Origin: Planctomycetota bacterium
GTDB lineage: Bacteria; Planctomycetota; Phycisphaerae; WQYP01
Direction: 5' to 3'
Length of the DNA: 25,288 bases
NCBI GenBank assembly: GCA_021798635.1
Contig: JAJZGH010000032.1
Location: 1-25,288, forward strand
The notes beneath the pieces are model-generated. The model did no database searches and was not told the origin of the DNA. It was given only the letters and a program-made list of their open reading frames with translations. Positions 17,784 through 25,253 of this stretch are shown piece by piece (within the stretch, counting starts at the first letter, position 1; each line of letters opens with the position of its first letter). The position numbers and the translations under genes are program-made.

Positions 17784-17864
17784 AACCGGAGTATCGACGC
17801 CGTTGAAGTTACCGCGTTGCAGACCTGAAGATTTCAGATTTCCGCTTCCCGGTCGCTTTTTTCT

Positions 17865-17892
17865 TTGACACCCTGCCCCAGTGGTCTATAAT
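17865..17892 (+). promoter_or_regulatory. Consensus sigma70 promoter for the HEAT-repeat gene and its leader
   Basis: TTGACA (17865-17870) and TATAAT (17887-17892) are both perfect hexamers with a 16-bp spacer. The predicted start near 17899 leaves a leader of about 205 nt before the coding start at 18106. Confidence 0.75.
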
Positions 17893-17898
17893 CGGCAC

Positions 17899-18105
17899 TC
17901 GCCGTGGCAGGGAAGGTTCCATTTTTGGCCACGGCACCGACTGGTGCGATAGCGCCGTGGGCCGCGTGAACGGACCAATAACTCCTTCGCGTGCTTGGCC
18001 ATGGCGGTGCTGTCCAACCGATGTGACCGGGGAAGCTGTTAGGCGGAGCGGGTAAAACCGACTCTTTACATTATACTAGTACGCTGAATATATTTCGGAG
18101 GCTTT
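17899..18105 (+). ncRNA. Structured leader or independent small RNA, unidentified
   Basis: The leader is unusually long and rich in self-complementarity. GCCGTGGC (17901-17908) pairs with GCCACGGC (17928-17935). GCACC (17934-17938) pairs with GGTGC (17943-17947). A longer stem is possible between about 17951-17962 (GCGCCGTGGGCC) and 17995-18006, enclosing GCGTGAA/TTCGCGT. CTCGCC near the 5' end can also pair, with one bulge, with GGCGGAG at about 18042-18048, which would close the whole element. No match to tmRNA, RNase P, SRP RNA or a riboswitch I know was found. It ends at GGAGG four bases before the ATG, so a cis-acting role is as likely as a separate RNA. Confidence 0.4.
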
Positions 18106-20427
18106 ATGCTCAAATCGCGGTCTACCCAACGGGCGCTACAGATGTCTTGCAACCAGTCGGGGAATCTACTCCCGATGTCGACTGTGGCAACGCGGCAGCA
18201 GGAAAACAGAATCCGGTTTATGCCACGACTGGCAGCCAGTGCCGCCCTGGCTGCCGCACTGCTGATGACCGCCGTGCCCGCCCATCAGGCCCGGGCGCAA
18301 CAGGCCTCGCCGGCCATGATGGCCGCCAAGCCCTCGGCTAAATTGATTAATGACGCTGATCTGTTTTTGCACTACTCCCTTTTGGGCAAAGAAAACCTGG
18401 CACGCGACTGCGGCAAGGCGTTCTTAAAGACCGCCCCGTCGCCGATTGTCGCGTTGCGGGCGTTTGACGCCGCCGCCAACGGACGTAATGTTTCGGAAAT
18501 TCTGATTGGCAACCAGCAGAATAAACCTCTGAAAAAAGTTTCGGCAGCCATATCCGCCATGCTGCAAAAGGGCCACCTGATGGTGGCACGCAATCCGGGC
18601 CGTATCATCACGGCGATCAAGGTGATGGTGGACAGCCCACGGGCTTATGTCGTTTCCCGCCAGCGGCTGTACGACGCAGGTGAATTTTCCGTGCCGTTCT
18701 TCATCCATTTTCTCAATAGCCCGTCGCACGCCAGCTATGGCCCCACCATCGTTCAAATGATGAGCGATATTGGCAAGTCGCTTTTGAATCCATTAGTGCG
18801 GCAGTTGGCCACGCCATCCGTACCGGAAAAAATTCAAATCGTCCAGGTGCTGGGTAACATCGGTTATCCACAGGCGTTGCCGTATCTGGTACAAATTGCC
18901 AACGATAAAAATACGCCGCCCGATCTGCAAAGCGCAGCACGAACGGCCATTTCCAAAATTGACCCTACCGGACGCTTTAACCACCTCTCGGCTGCTGAAC
19001 TGTATCTGTGGCTGGCGGAAAGTTATTACCATAACGAGCCATCCGTGGCTGCCAATCATCCCAATGAGTCCACCAACCCGGTCTGGTACTATGACAAAGG
19101 CCTGAACAATGTTGTCGGTGTGCCGGTGCCTACACCGATCTGGAAAGATATTGAAACCATGCGTACCTGCGAGGCGGTACTGAAGCTGGATCCCACAAAT
19201 TCCGCGGCGATCAGCCTCTGGCTGGCGGCTGATTTGCGGCGCGAAGTGGATCTGCCCGCCGGAGCCAAGGATCCGACACTCAAGCGCGGGATGCCCAGTG
19301 CCCATTATTACGCTGTCGCCGCCGGCCCGCGCTATCTGAATCCGGTTTTGAAAATTGCGTTAAACGCAGATAACAGTCCCCTGGTTCTGAAAACGCTGAT
19401 GGCGTTGCAACAAACGGGCGGTGTGGACGGCCTGGTGGGTGATGGAAAAACGCCATCACCGTTAATTCAGGCTCTGGCCTATCCGGATCCGGCCGTTCGC
19501 TTCGAAGCCGCCAGCGCTTTAGCGAAAGCGAATCCGGCCAAATCGTTCACCGGTTCGGATGAAGTCATTCCAACGCTGGCCCAGGCCATCGCACAGTCCA
19601 CCAAGCCGGTGGTGTTGCTGGTGGATTCCAACATCCAGATCCGGAATGAAATGAAAGCCCGGCTGCGGGCGGATTATCATGTCATTGATGCCGCGACCCT
19701 GGCCCAGGCGGTAACGCAATCCATGAGCGTGCCCTACATCGGCATGATCATCGTGCCTGACGCTGCGGCGGCCATACAGTATCAGCAGTATGCTGCCACC
19801 GATTACCGTCTGCAGGCCACACCGGTTCTGGTCATGGGATCAGCTTCTGATCTGCCCAAGCTGCATGCACAATTTGTCAATAATCCCACCATCGGAGAAA
19901 TCCCGACCGGGGCAACCGCAAGTTCCATCGGTCAGGCCTATGCCGACATTTTAACGCGCCTGGGCAGCAAGCCCGTCAACACTAAGGAATCGGTCCGCTT
20001 TGCTATAACCGCCGCCCGTGAACTAAAAGTTATGGCCATGAATCGCTCCTGCCTCTACGATGTCAGCCGAGCGATACCGGCTCTGAAACTGGCCCTGCAA
20101 TCGCAACACAACAACGTGATTATTGCGGTAGCGGAAACGCTGGGGCAAATTCGTAATCCGGAAGCCCAGCGTATGCTGGCGCATGCGGCTTTGAACAGCC
20201 AGTCCAATCCTGAAAGCGTCCGCTATGCTTTTTATATGAGCCTGGCGCAGTCCGCCCGTAACCTGGGCAATCATCTGGGCAAATCGCAGATCGACAGCCT
20301 GATCAACGAGGTCTCGCATGAATCCAATGCGAAGGTGCGCTCCGCCGCCGCGGAAACACTCGGTGCCTTGAATGTGGCCAGTAATCAAGCGTCCAAACTG
20401 ATACTCAAGCAGGCTGGCATGAACTAA
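18106..20427 (+). CDS. Exported HEAT-repeat protein with a degenerate receiver-like domain
   Basis: The 773-residue protein has an Ala-rich signal peptide (hydrophobic core about 42-57, cleavage likely after ARA near residue 64). Its basic N region is long, and internal Met24 or Met39 would give a more usual length, but GGAGG precedes the ATG at 18106. Alpha-helical HEAT-like repeats are evident at about 215-300 (IQIVQVLGNIGYPQALPYLV) and 650-765 (NNVIIAVAETLGQIRNPEAQ, VRSAAAETLGALNV). Between them, about 498-617, lies a stretch with receiver-domain pattern: VVLLVDSN, an amphipathic helix, IGMIIVPDA and TPVLVMGSASD. The second acidic residue, the usual phospho-Asp and the Lys appear missing. 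The function is unknown. A scaffold or protein-binding role is an inference from the repeats. Confidence 0.85.
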   Translation: MLKSRSTQRALQMSCNQSGNLLPMSTVATRQQENRIRFMPRLAASAALAAALLMTAVPAHQARAQQASPAMMAAKPSAKLINDADLFLHYSLLGKENLARDCGKAFLKTAPSPIVALRAFDAAANGRNVSEILIGNQQNKPLKKVSAAISAMLQKGHLMVARNPGRIITAIKVMVDSPRAYVVSRQRLYDAGEFSVPFFIHFLNSPSHASYGPTIVQMMSDIGKSLLNPLVRQLATPSVPEKIQIVQVLGNIGYPQALPYLVQIANDKNTPPDLQSAARTAISKIDPTGRFNHLSAAELYLWLAESYYHNEPSVAANHPNESTNPVWYYDKGLNNVVGVPVPTPIWKDIETMRTCEAVLKLDPTNSAAISLWLAADLRREVDLPAGAKDPTLKRGMPSAHYYAVAAGPRYLNPVLKIALNADNSPLVLKTLMALQQTGGVDGLVGDGKTPSPLIQALAYPDPAVRFEAASALAKANPAKSFTGSDEVIPTLAQAIAQSTKPVVLLVDSNIQIRNEMKARLRADYHVIDAATLAQAVTQSMSVPYIGMIIVPDAAAAIQYQQYAATDYRLQATPVLVMGSASDLPKLHAQFVNNPTIGEIPTGATASSIGQAYADILTRLGSKPVNTKESVRFAITAARELKVMAMNRSCLYDVSRAIPALKLALQSQHNNVIIAVAETLGQIRNPEAQRMLAHAALNSQSNPESVRYAFYMSLAQSARNLGNHLGKSQIDSLINEVSHESNAKVRSAAAETLGALNVASNQASKLILKQAGMN

Positions 20428-20429
20428 TT

Positions 20430-20665
20430 CGGTGGCTGATCCAGTATCGCCCACCAACCACCGGGTTACCACCACGGTGCTCTATAACACGATGCGATCC
20501 CGTGAGCACCGGATGACAATCCGGTGGTTGATCCAGTGCTGCCAACCAACCACCGGGTTGCCACCACGGTGCTATATAACACGATGCGATCCCGTGAGCA
20601 CCGGATGGCAATCCGGTGGTTGATCCAGTGCCGCCAACCAACCACCGGGTTGCCACCACGGTGCT
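20430..20665 (+). repeat. Three tandem copies of the 71-bp palindromic repeat (family 1)
   Basis: A 5'-truncated copy (20430-20482) is followed by two near-full copies (20504-20573 and 20596-20665). The latter two repeat at a 92-bp period including a linker TATAACACGATGCGATCCCGT that is also nearly identical. The array begins three bases after the HEAT-gene stop codon, in the same orientation as that gene. It separates this gene from the convergent gene ending at 20725. The linker identity suggests tandem amplification of the full 92-bp unit. Confidence 0.9.
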
Positions 20666-20724
20666 ATAACGCGATTCAGCCACGCATTTGTTCAGTGCAT
20701 TCTGCGCAGCTGCAATCAACAGCT

Positions 20725-21606
20725 TCAATATGAAACCGTCATAAAAAGCGGAGCGGCATTGGGGTTGTAGTGCGAGGGGCCTTGCAGCAGGGCCTGCACG
20801 CTGGCCGGGGCGATGACAATGACTTTGTTGCCCACCCCACTTATGGTGGCGTTTCCGCCATGATCCAGCCATATCTTCGGGTCAACATGATTGGTGATCA
20901 GTTGCAGGATATTACTCTGCACGGTGGGATGAGTATTTTGTGCTGGGGAATGATTCTCGGCATTATCGGCCGTTGCCGCGGGTTGCTGCGTTTGTGCCGC
21001 TTTGGATTTTTTCTTTTGAAATGAATCAGGATTGACATAGCGCGGAAGATTGGCAATTAAATCCTCCAGCCAATAGGTACGCATGATCAGATGTTGATTA
21101 TCCGCAGTCTGGGTGTTAACAAAAATGACATTTCGGTCAGCTGAAATCACCATCGCAACGTGCGGGGCGTACGCCTTGAGCACCGCCACAAGATCCAGCT
21201 TATACCCCTGTCCGGGCAAATGTAATGTTATACGTCGGTCCGCCTTGATGCCCGCCTGAGCCATCGCGGCCCAGCCTGCTGCGACGTTGGTATTGGTTAA
21301 ATCGCTGAACGTGCTAAGCATATCTGAAAGCGTTTTATTGTGAAAAACCACGGGCGACAGCGTGTGTTCCAGCAGCGATGGATCATTGAGCACAAAAATA
21401 ACCTGCCCGATTTCCGCAGGCCGGAAGTTTCGGTTTTTCGGCAACGCGGCATCGGGCCGCGTCGTCGGATGGGTCGTAGCGGCTTCAGATGCGCTTTTTG
21501 ATGGCGCCGCATCCGGTGCAGCGCCCAGACGCAGCGCAGGTCCCCCCAATGTGAGGCATAACACCGTTGGAAAAATGGCCCGTGAAATCGTCGCAAAGTT
21601 ATTCAC
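20725..21606 (-). CDS. Exported protein with secretin N0/STN-like domain, no barrel
   Basis: The 293-residue protein is not assigned a specific function. Residues 1-30 look like a signal peptide. A Pro/Thr-rich stretch follows, then (about 85-160) a segment with the pattern of secretin/TonB short N-terminal domains: LSDMLSTFSDLTNTNVAAGW, ITLHLPGQGYKLDLVAVLKAY and ADRNVIFVNTQ. A Gln/Ala/Asn-rich linker (about 195-225) leads to a C-terminal block ILQLITNHVDPKIWLDHGGN with VIVIAPASVQALL. The same three-part plan and end block occur in the product of 21758-22552, so the two are paralogues. There is no secretin beta-barrel. The start is GTG 21606 with a weak ribosome site (GGCGG), so it could be revised. 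The genes are 151 bp apart and may be co-transcribed. Confidence 0.7.
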   Translation of the reverse strand: MNNFATISRAIFPTVLCLTLGGPALRLGAAPDAAPSKSASEAATTHPTTRPDAALPKNRNFRPAEIGQVIFVLNDPSLLEHTLSPVVFHNKTLSDMLSTFSDLTNTNVAAGWAAMAQAGIKADRRITLHLPGQGYKLDLVAVLKAYAPHVAMVISADRNVIFVNTQTADNQHLIMRTYWLEDLIANLPRYVNPDSFQKKKSKAAQTQQPAATADNAENHSPAQNTHPTVQSNILQLITNHVDPKIWLDHGGNATISGVGNKVIVIAPASVQALLQGPSHYNPNAAPLFMTVSY

Positions 21607-21757
21607 CAGCAGACCGCCAAAAAAGCACGGAATAAACTATCCGCAGCCCGCACCCCGATTCAGAACCGTCTTTCTGTCTCCCACAAATCCGCCGACCCTG
21701 CCGGCGGTATCGCGTGCGAAAACCGCGCCAAGCGGGAATGTTTTCAGGTACTGATCC
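21607..21757 (-). other. Spacer between the two secretin-N-like paralogues
   Basis: There are 151 bases with no supported gene, no clear terminator hairpin with U tract and no strong promoter. Co-transcription of the two genes is therefore possible but not shown. Confidence 0.35.
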
Positions 21758-22552
21758 TTAGTTGCTTCCACTGATCATCTGCTGAATGTAAACCGGTGCG
21801 CTGACCACCAGTTCCCGATTGAAATAGATAATCGTGGCGGGGCCGCCGTTGGAAGTCCAGATATTGGGCTGGACCGTACCTTCAATCAGTGCCACCAGCG
21901 CCTGCGCCCGCTGGGTGGTGCTTTGCGTGGGAACATTCATGCCGCCCGCACCGCCGCCGCCGGCTCCACTGAATAAATTAGAACTTCCGGATCCGCCACC
22001 GCCCCCACCGCTGGAGCCGCTGCTGACCTGCACACCGCTGTTGCTGCTTTGATTCTGTAAATTAAATGTTGGAGCGGTAAAATTGGGGACAGTCATGACC
22101 AGATCGCCCACCGGATAAACCTTGGTCACCAGATGCGTGTTGGCTTCCTGACGCGTGGTGATGGTCAGGACGTTTTGGCTCACATAATCCACCAGTGCGG
22201 CATCCGGCGAGGCTTCCTGCAGCATGACAGATAAAATTTTTCGCATGGAGACATTACGCAGATGCAGAGTAATGGGAGTAATGTTGGCAATGCCCGCACC
22301 TTCAAGGGCGTTCCAATTAACAAAGAGGTTCGCGCCGGTCATATTGCGCAAATATTGTACCGCATCACGCAGGGGAACCGCGTGCATGACGGTATTGGGT
22401 AATACCATATCCATCAAGGTTGCCGTGGATACTCCCTGCCGGGCGGCTAAAGCCTGCGGGGTTGCGGTGCCCCATGTGGTTGCGATCAGCGCGGCAGCGC
22501 ATGTTGCCACAAGCCATTTGCCGATTTGTCGGCCGCGTGGAAAATGAACCAT
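21758..22552 (-). CDS. Exported protein with secretin N0/STN-like domain and Gly-rich linker
   Basis: The 264-residue protein has a signal peptide (about 1-36, cleavage near ALA). Next comes an STN-like domain (about 55-130), with VPLRDAVQYLRNMTGANLFV and ITLHLRNVSMRKILSVMLQE followed by NVLTITTRQE, the usual pattern of secretin and TonB-receptor N domains. LVTKVYPVGDLV comes next, then a Ser/Gly-rich linker (about 165-205), and a C-terminal block ALVALIEGTVQPNIW with GGPATIIYFNRELVVSAP. It ends there, without the N1-N3 or barrel domains of a full secretin. A periplasmic or outer-membrane-associated role is inferred. The ATG at 22552 is preceded by AAGGAG at seven bases. It is the promoter-proximal gene of the pair. 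Confidence 0.75.
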   Translation of the reverse strand: MVHFPRGRQIGKWLVATCAAALIATTWGTATPQALAARQGVSTATLMDMVLPNTVMHAVPLRDAVQYLRNMTGANLFVNWNALEGAGIANITPITLHLRNVSMRKILSVMLQEASPDAALVDYVSQNVLTITTRQEANTHLVTKVYPVGDLVMTVPNFTAPTFNLQNQSSNSGVQVSSGSSGGGGGGSGSSNLFSGAGGGGAGGMNVPTQSTTQRAQALVALIEGTVQPNIWTSNGGPATIIYFNRELVVSAPVYIQQMISGSN

Positions 22553-22593
22553 GATCGGACTCCTTGATAAAGTAGCCTCACGTCTGAAAAACT

Positions 22594-22623
22594 ATTATAT
22601 CCGGTATGATAATACAAAGTAAA
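22594..22623 (-). promoter_or_regulatory. Candidate promoter for the secretin-N-like gene pair
   Basis: On the minus strand TTTACT (22618-22623) and TATAAT (22594-22599) are 18 bases apart. The predicted start lies about 35 bases ahead of the 22552 ATG. The -10 is perfect and the -35 matches four of six. Confidence 0.45.
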
Positions 22624-22677
22624 TATAATTCCGGGTGCTGCGGGTGCGGGATTCGGCGCGTTTGCCTTGGAGAAATT

Positions 22678-23817
22678 ATGCCCCTTCGCGAATTATCGGC
22701 TATCGATAACCATTATATGAGCCTTGCCCTGCGATTAGCGGTGCGGGGGCGCGGATTCGTTGAGCCTAATCCCATGGTCGGGGCTGTGCTGGTGCGGAAG
22801 GCAACCATCATTGGCCAAGGCTGGCATCAGATGTTTGGCGGCCCACATGCGGAAATAAACGCACTGGCCCAGGCTACCGCTGCCCCGCGCCATGCCACCC
22901 TTTACGTCACTTTGGAACCCTGCTGCCACACGGACAAGACCGGCCCCTGCACACAGGCGATCATTGCTGCGGGAATTAAACGCGTGGTCGTAGCCATACA
23001 GGATCCTAACGCCTTAGTGTGCGGCAAAGGAATTGCCGAGTTGCGTGGGGCCGGAATTCTTGTGGACATCGGCACATTAGAGGAACAAGCCCGCGAATTG
23101 AATCGGCCTTTTATAAAATGGATCACCACGCGTCAGCCCTATGTCATCGCGAAATGGGCCCAAACCCTGGACGGATGCATCGCTGATCGCCACGGCCAAT
23201 CACAATGGATCAGCTCTCCAGAATCACGCGAACTGGTGCATCAACTGCGCGGCCGAGTCGATGGCATTATGGTGGGCATCGGCACGGTTCTAGCCGATGA
23301 TCCCATGCTTACCGCCCGCCCCGCCAAGCTGCCTGTCTGCCGCACCGCCACGCGCATCATCTTGGACAGCCAATGCTCGCTGCCGTTGAATTCCCAATTG
23401 GTACGCACCGCCGCCACAACCCCCACCTTGGTACTTCACGAGAAATTGTTAACGGGGGCGGGCTTGCGCCGGGCACGAAAATTAGCGCAACGCGGCGTGC
23501 AGTGTATTGGCATTCGCGCAGATAAAAATGGCACGGTTGACCCGGCAGCAGCGCTGACGGAACTCGGAAAGCACAACTTCACTAATATCCTGGTAGAAGG
23601 CGGCCCAAAAGTATTGGGTTCCCTGCTGCAAAAAAACCTGCTGGACGAGGGCCTGGTGTTTATTGCGCCCAAACTTGCCGGCGATCAAAACGCCCGGTAC
23701 GCCGTGGAAGGCATCGCGTTAAAATCCATCAACCAAGCCGCGAAGCTGAAATTCGCCAAACCCCAAAGCGTCGGCCCCGACATCCTGCTTCGCTGGCAAA
23801 AAGAAGCGCCGCGGTAA
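22678..23817 (+). CDS. ribD: Bifunctional riboflavin deaminase/reductase
   Basis: RibD performs two consecutive steps of riboflavin synthesis: deamination of diaminohydroxyphosphoribosylaminopyrimidine and NADPH-dependent reduction of the ribosyl side chain. The 379-residue product has the cytidine-deaminase-like zinc site HAE (57-59) and PCCHTDKTGPC (Cys82 and Cys91), preceded by VEPNPMVGAVLV. The reductase domain starts near 145 with QPYVIAKWAQTLDGCIAD, then GIMVGIGTVLADDPMLTAR and ILVEGGPKVLGSLL. A frame opens at 22606, but GGAG five bases before the ATG at 22678 and family length favour the shorter start. No FMN riboswitch and no other rib gene is adjacent. It diverges from the secretin-N-like pair. 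Confidence 0.96.
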   Translation: MPLRELSAIDNHYMSLALRLAVRGRGFVEPNPMVGAVLVRKATIIGQGWHQMFGGPHAEINALAQATAAPRHATLYVTLEPCCHTDKTGPCTQAIIAAGIKRVVVAIQDPNALVCGKGIAELRGAGILVDIGTLEEQARELNRPFIKWITTRQPYVIAKWAQTLDGCIADRHGQSQWISSPESRELVHQLRGRVDGIMVGIGTVLADDPMLTARPAKLPVCRTATRIILDSQCSLPLNSQLVRTAATTPTLVLHEKLLTGAGLRRARKLAQRGVQCIGIRADKNGTVDPAAALTELGKHNFTNILVEGGPKVLGSLLQKNLLDEGLVFIAPKLAGDQNARYAVEGIALKSINQAAKLKFAKPQSVGPDILLRWQKEAPR

Positions 23818-23872
23818 GCAACGATTCCCCCAAAAATCTGGTTACCGCACCCCCACATAGCCGCCAGCGTTG

Positions 23873-24095
23873 CCGGTGGTTTCGCGCCTGTCACCAACCA
23901 ACCACCGGGTTATCACCACGGTGCTCTGCGATCAAAAAAAGGTGTCAGGTACCTTTTTATTTAGCAGGTCGTGCCCCCGAGAAAAAGGTGTCAGGTACCT
24001 TTTTATTTAGCACGCCTTGCCTCCGAGCACCGGATGGCAATCCGGTGGTTGATCCAGTGCCGCCAACCAACCACCGGGTTATCACCACGGTGCTC
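23873..24095 (+). repeat. Family 1 palindromic repeats flanking a nested insertion
   Basis: A 5'-truncated copy (23873-23926) and a full copy (24025-24095) of the 71-bp unit point the same way as ribD. The linker between them retains a TGCGATC resembling the GATGCGATC found in the array at 20483-20595, but then gives way to two family 2 elements. Family 2 has therefore probably entered a pre-existing family 1 linker. Confidence 0.85.
23934..24004 (+). repeat. Two direct copies of the GGTGTCAGGTACC element (family 2)
   Basis: Copies at 23934-23958 and 23982-24004 have an A-tract, GGTGTCAGGTACC and a T-tract followed by ATTTAGCA. They recur at a 46-bp period, with related spacer sequence (GGTCGTGCCCCCGAG and CGCCTTGCCTCCGAG). 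The core is nearly palindromic (GGTRCCTG-like), so either strand can fold. The same element, inverted, is at 15240-15323. Confidence 0.8.
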
Positions 24096-24146
24096 TGACG
24101 CGATGCGCCCCGAGGAAGAAAAATTCACGACGTTGCAACCCGGCGA

Positions 24147-25253
24147 TCAAAACCGCAAATTCCGGGGCAGAAAGTCCTGCTTCAAGGCGATCTTGGCCAG
24201 GCGCAATGTCTCTTCCGCAACCGCATTGGCGCGGGCGGTGCCATCCTGAAGCACGGCTAGAAGTTGTGCCGGATCATTTTCAAAAGTTAGACGCCGCTGC
24301 CGCATCGGTTCAATCAGGGCCACCAGCACATCAACCAGTTTTTTCTTGCATTCCACATCCCCGATTCCCCCGGAACGGTATTTTTCCTCGGTTTCCTTGA
24401 CCCACGCGGTATCCGAATTAAATGTTTCATGGAATATCCACAGCGGATTATTTTCCACGCTGCCGGGATCGGTAGCTTTTTTCCGGTTGGGATCGGTATA
24501 CATGGACATGACTTTTTTCCGGATGGTATCCGGGTCGTCACTTAAATAGATGGCGTTGTTCAAAGATTTGCTCATTTTAAGCAGCTGCCCGTGCGGACCG
24601 GGGCCACCGATGCCCACCAGGCGGCGCACGCGGCCCAAACGCGGCTCAATGACCGGGAATAATCCACCGCGTTGAACATAATGTTCATCCGGTGTTTGTG
24701 GATCAACGCCACAATAGATCTGGTCAAACCGCCGGGCGACTTCGCGCGTCAGTTCCAAATGGGCCAATTGGTCTTCGCCCACCGGTACCAGAGCGGGGCG
24801 AAAAGCCAGAATGTCGGCAATTTGCCCAATGGGATACAGCAGGAAGCCGAAACTGTAGCTGTCACCCAGATTTTTATCACGGATTTCATCTTTGATGGTG
24901 GGGTTGCGCATCAGGCGGGAAAAAGGAACCAGCATGGCGAAGAAAAAAGTCAGTTCCGCTATCGCCGGAATTTCCGATTGCACAAAGATGGTACTTTTTT
25001 TGGGATCAATGCCCGCAGCCAGATAATCGGCGGCAATGTCCAGAACACTTTGCCGGATATCCGCCGGCTGTTCCGCCCGGGTGGTAAACGCGTGGGCATT
25101 GGCAATAATGAAGTAGCAATCGAATTGATCCTGGAGCTGCACCCGGTTTTCCAGGGAGCCGACAAAATGGCCCAGATGCAGGCGGCCCGTTGGCGTATCA
25201 CCAGTAAGAATCCGCGGCCTGGCGGTGCTGTCTGTGGCTTTAGATTTTTCCAT
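24147..25253 (-). CDS. trpS: Tryptophan-tRNA ligase
   Basis: This class I aminoacyl-tRNA synthetase charges tRNA-Trp. The 368-residue product has the HIGH-like motif in TPTGRLHLGHFVG (HLGH at 26-29), LLYPIGQIADILAF, PVGEDQLAHLELTREVARRF and the KMSKS loop (226-230). The region before KMSKS (about 195-222, LFPVIEPRLGRVRRLVGIGG) is rather Arg/Gly-rich and longer than in the shortest bacterial forms. It appears intact. The ATG at 25253 is preceded by GGAG at five bases. It ends convergently with ribD across the repeat cluster, and no terminator with a U tract is seen after it. Confidence 0.97.
   Translation of the reverse strand: MEKSKATDSTARPRILTGDTPTGRLHLGHFVGSLENRVQLQDQFDCYFIIANAHAFTTRAEQPADIRQSVLDIAADYLAAGIDPKKSTIFVQSEIPAIAELTFFFAMLVPFSRLMRNPTIKDEIRDKNLGDSYSFGFLLYPIGQIADILAFRPALVPVGEDQLAHLELTREVARRFDQIYCGVDPQTPDEHYVQRGGLFPVIEPRLGRVRRLVGIGGPGPHGQLLKMSKSLNNAIYLSDDPDTIRKKVMSMYTDPNRKKATDPGSVENNPLWIFHETFNSDTAWVKETEEKYRSGGIGDVECKKKLVDVLVALIEPMRQRRLTFENDPAQLLAVLQDGTARANAVAEETLRLAKIALKQDFLPRNLRF

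Noticed and set aside
17899..18060. SRP RNA, 6S RNA or a known riboswitch
   Set aside because: The GGTGCTGTCC and GGGGAAGC stretches recall SRP RNA superficially, but the conserved apical loop is absent; no riboswitch signature was recognised. It is kept only as an unidentified structured RNA candidate.
18065..18094. Second promoter TTTACA-18-TATATT close to the HEAT-gene start
   Set aside because: It would place the transcript start inside the ribosome binding site, so it is probably a chance AT-rich match.
20430..20665. Possible CRISPR array because of the regular 92-bp period
   Set aside because: The spacers are nearly identical, the repeat is far too long, and no cas gene is present.
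20405..20872. Reading frames across the repeat arrays (with peptides such as TRWLVGGTGSTTGLPSG)
   Set aside because: The peptides are direct translations of the palindromic repeat and recur at each array, so they reflect repeat sequence and not a gene family.
22553..22677. FMN riboswitch ahead of ribD
   Set aside because: The divergent spacer is only 125 bp, AT-rich, and shows no RFN-element consensus.
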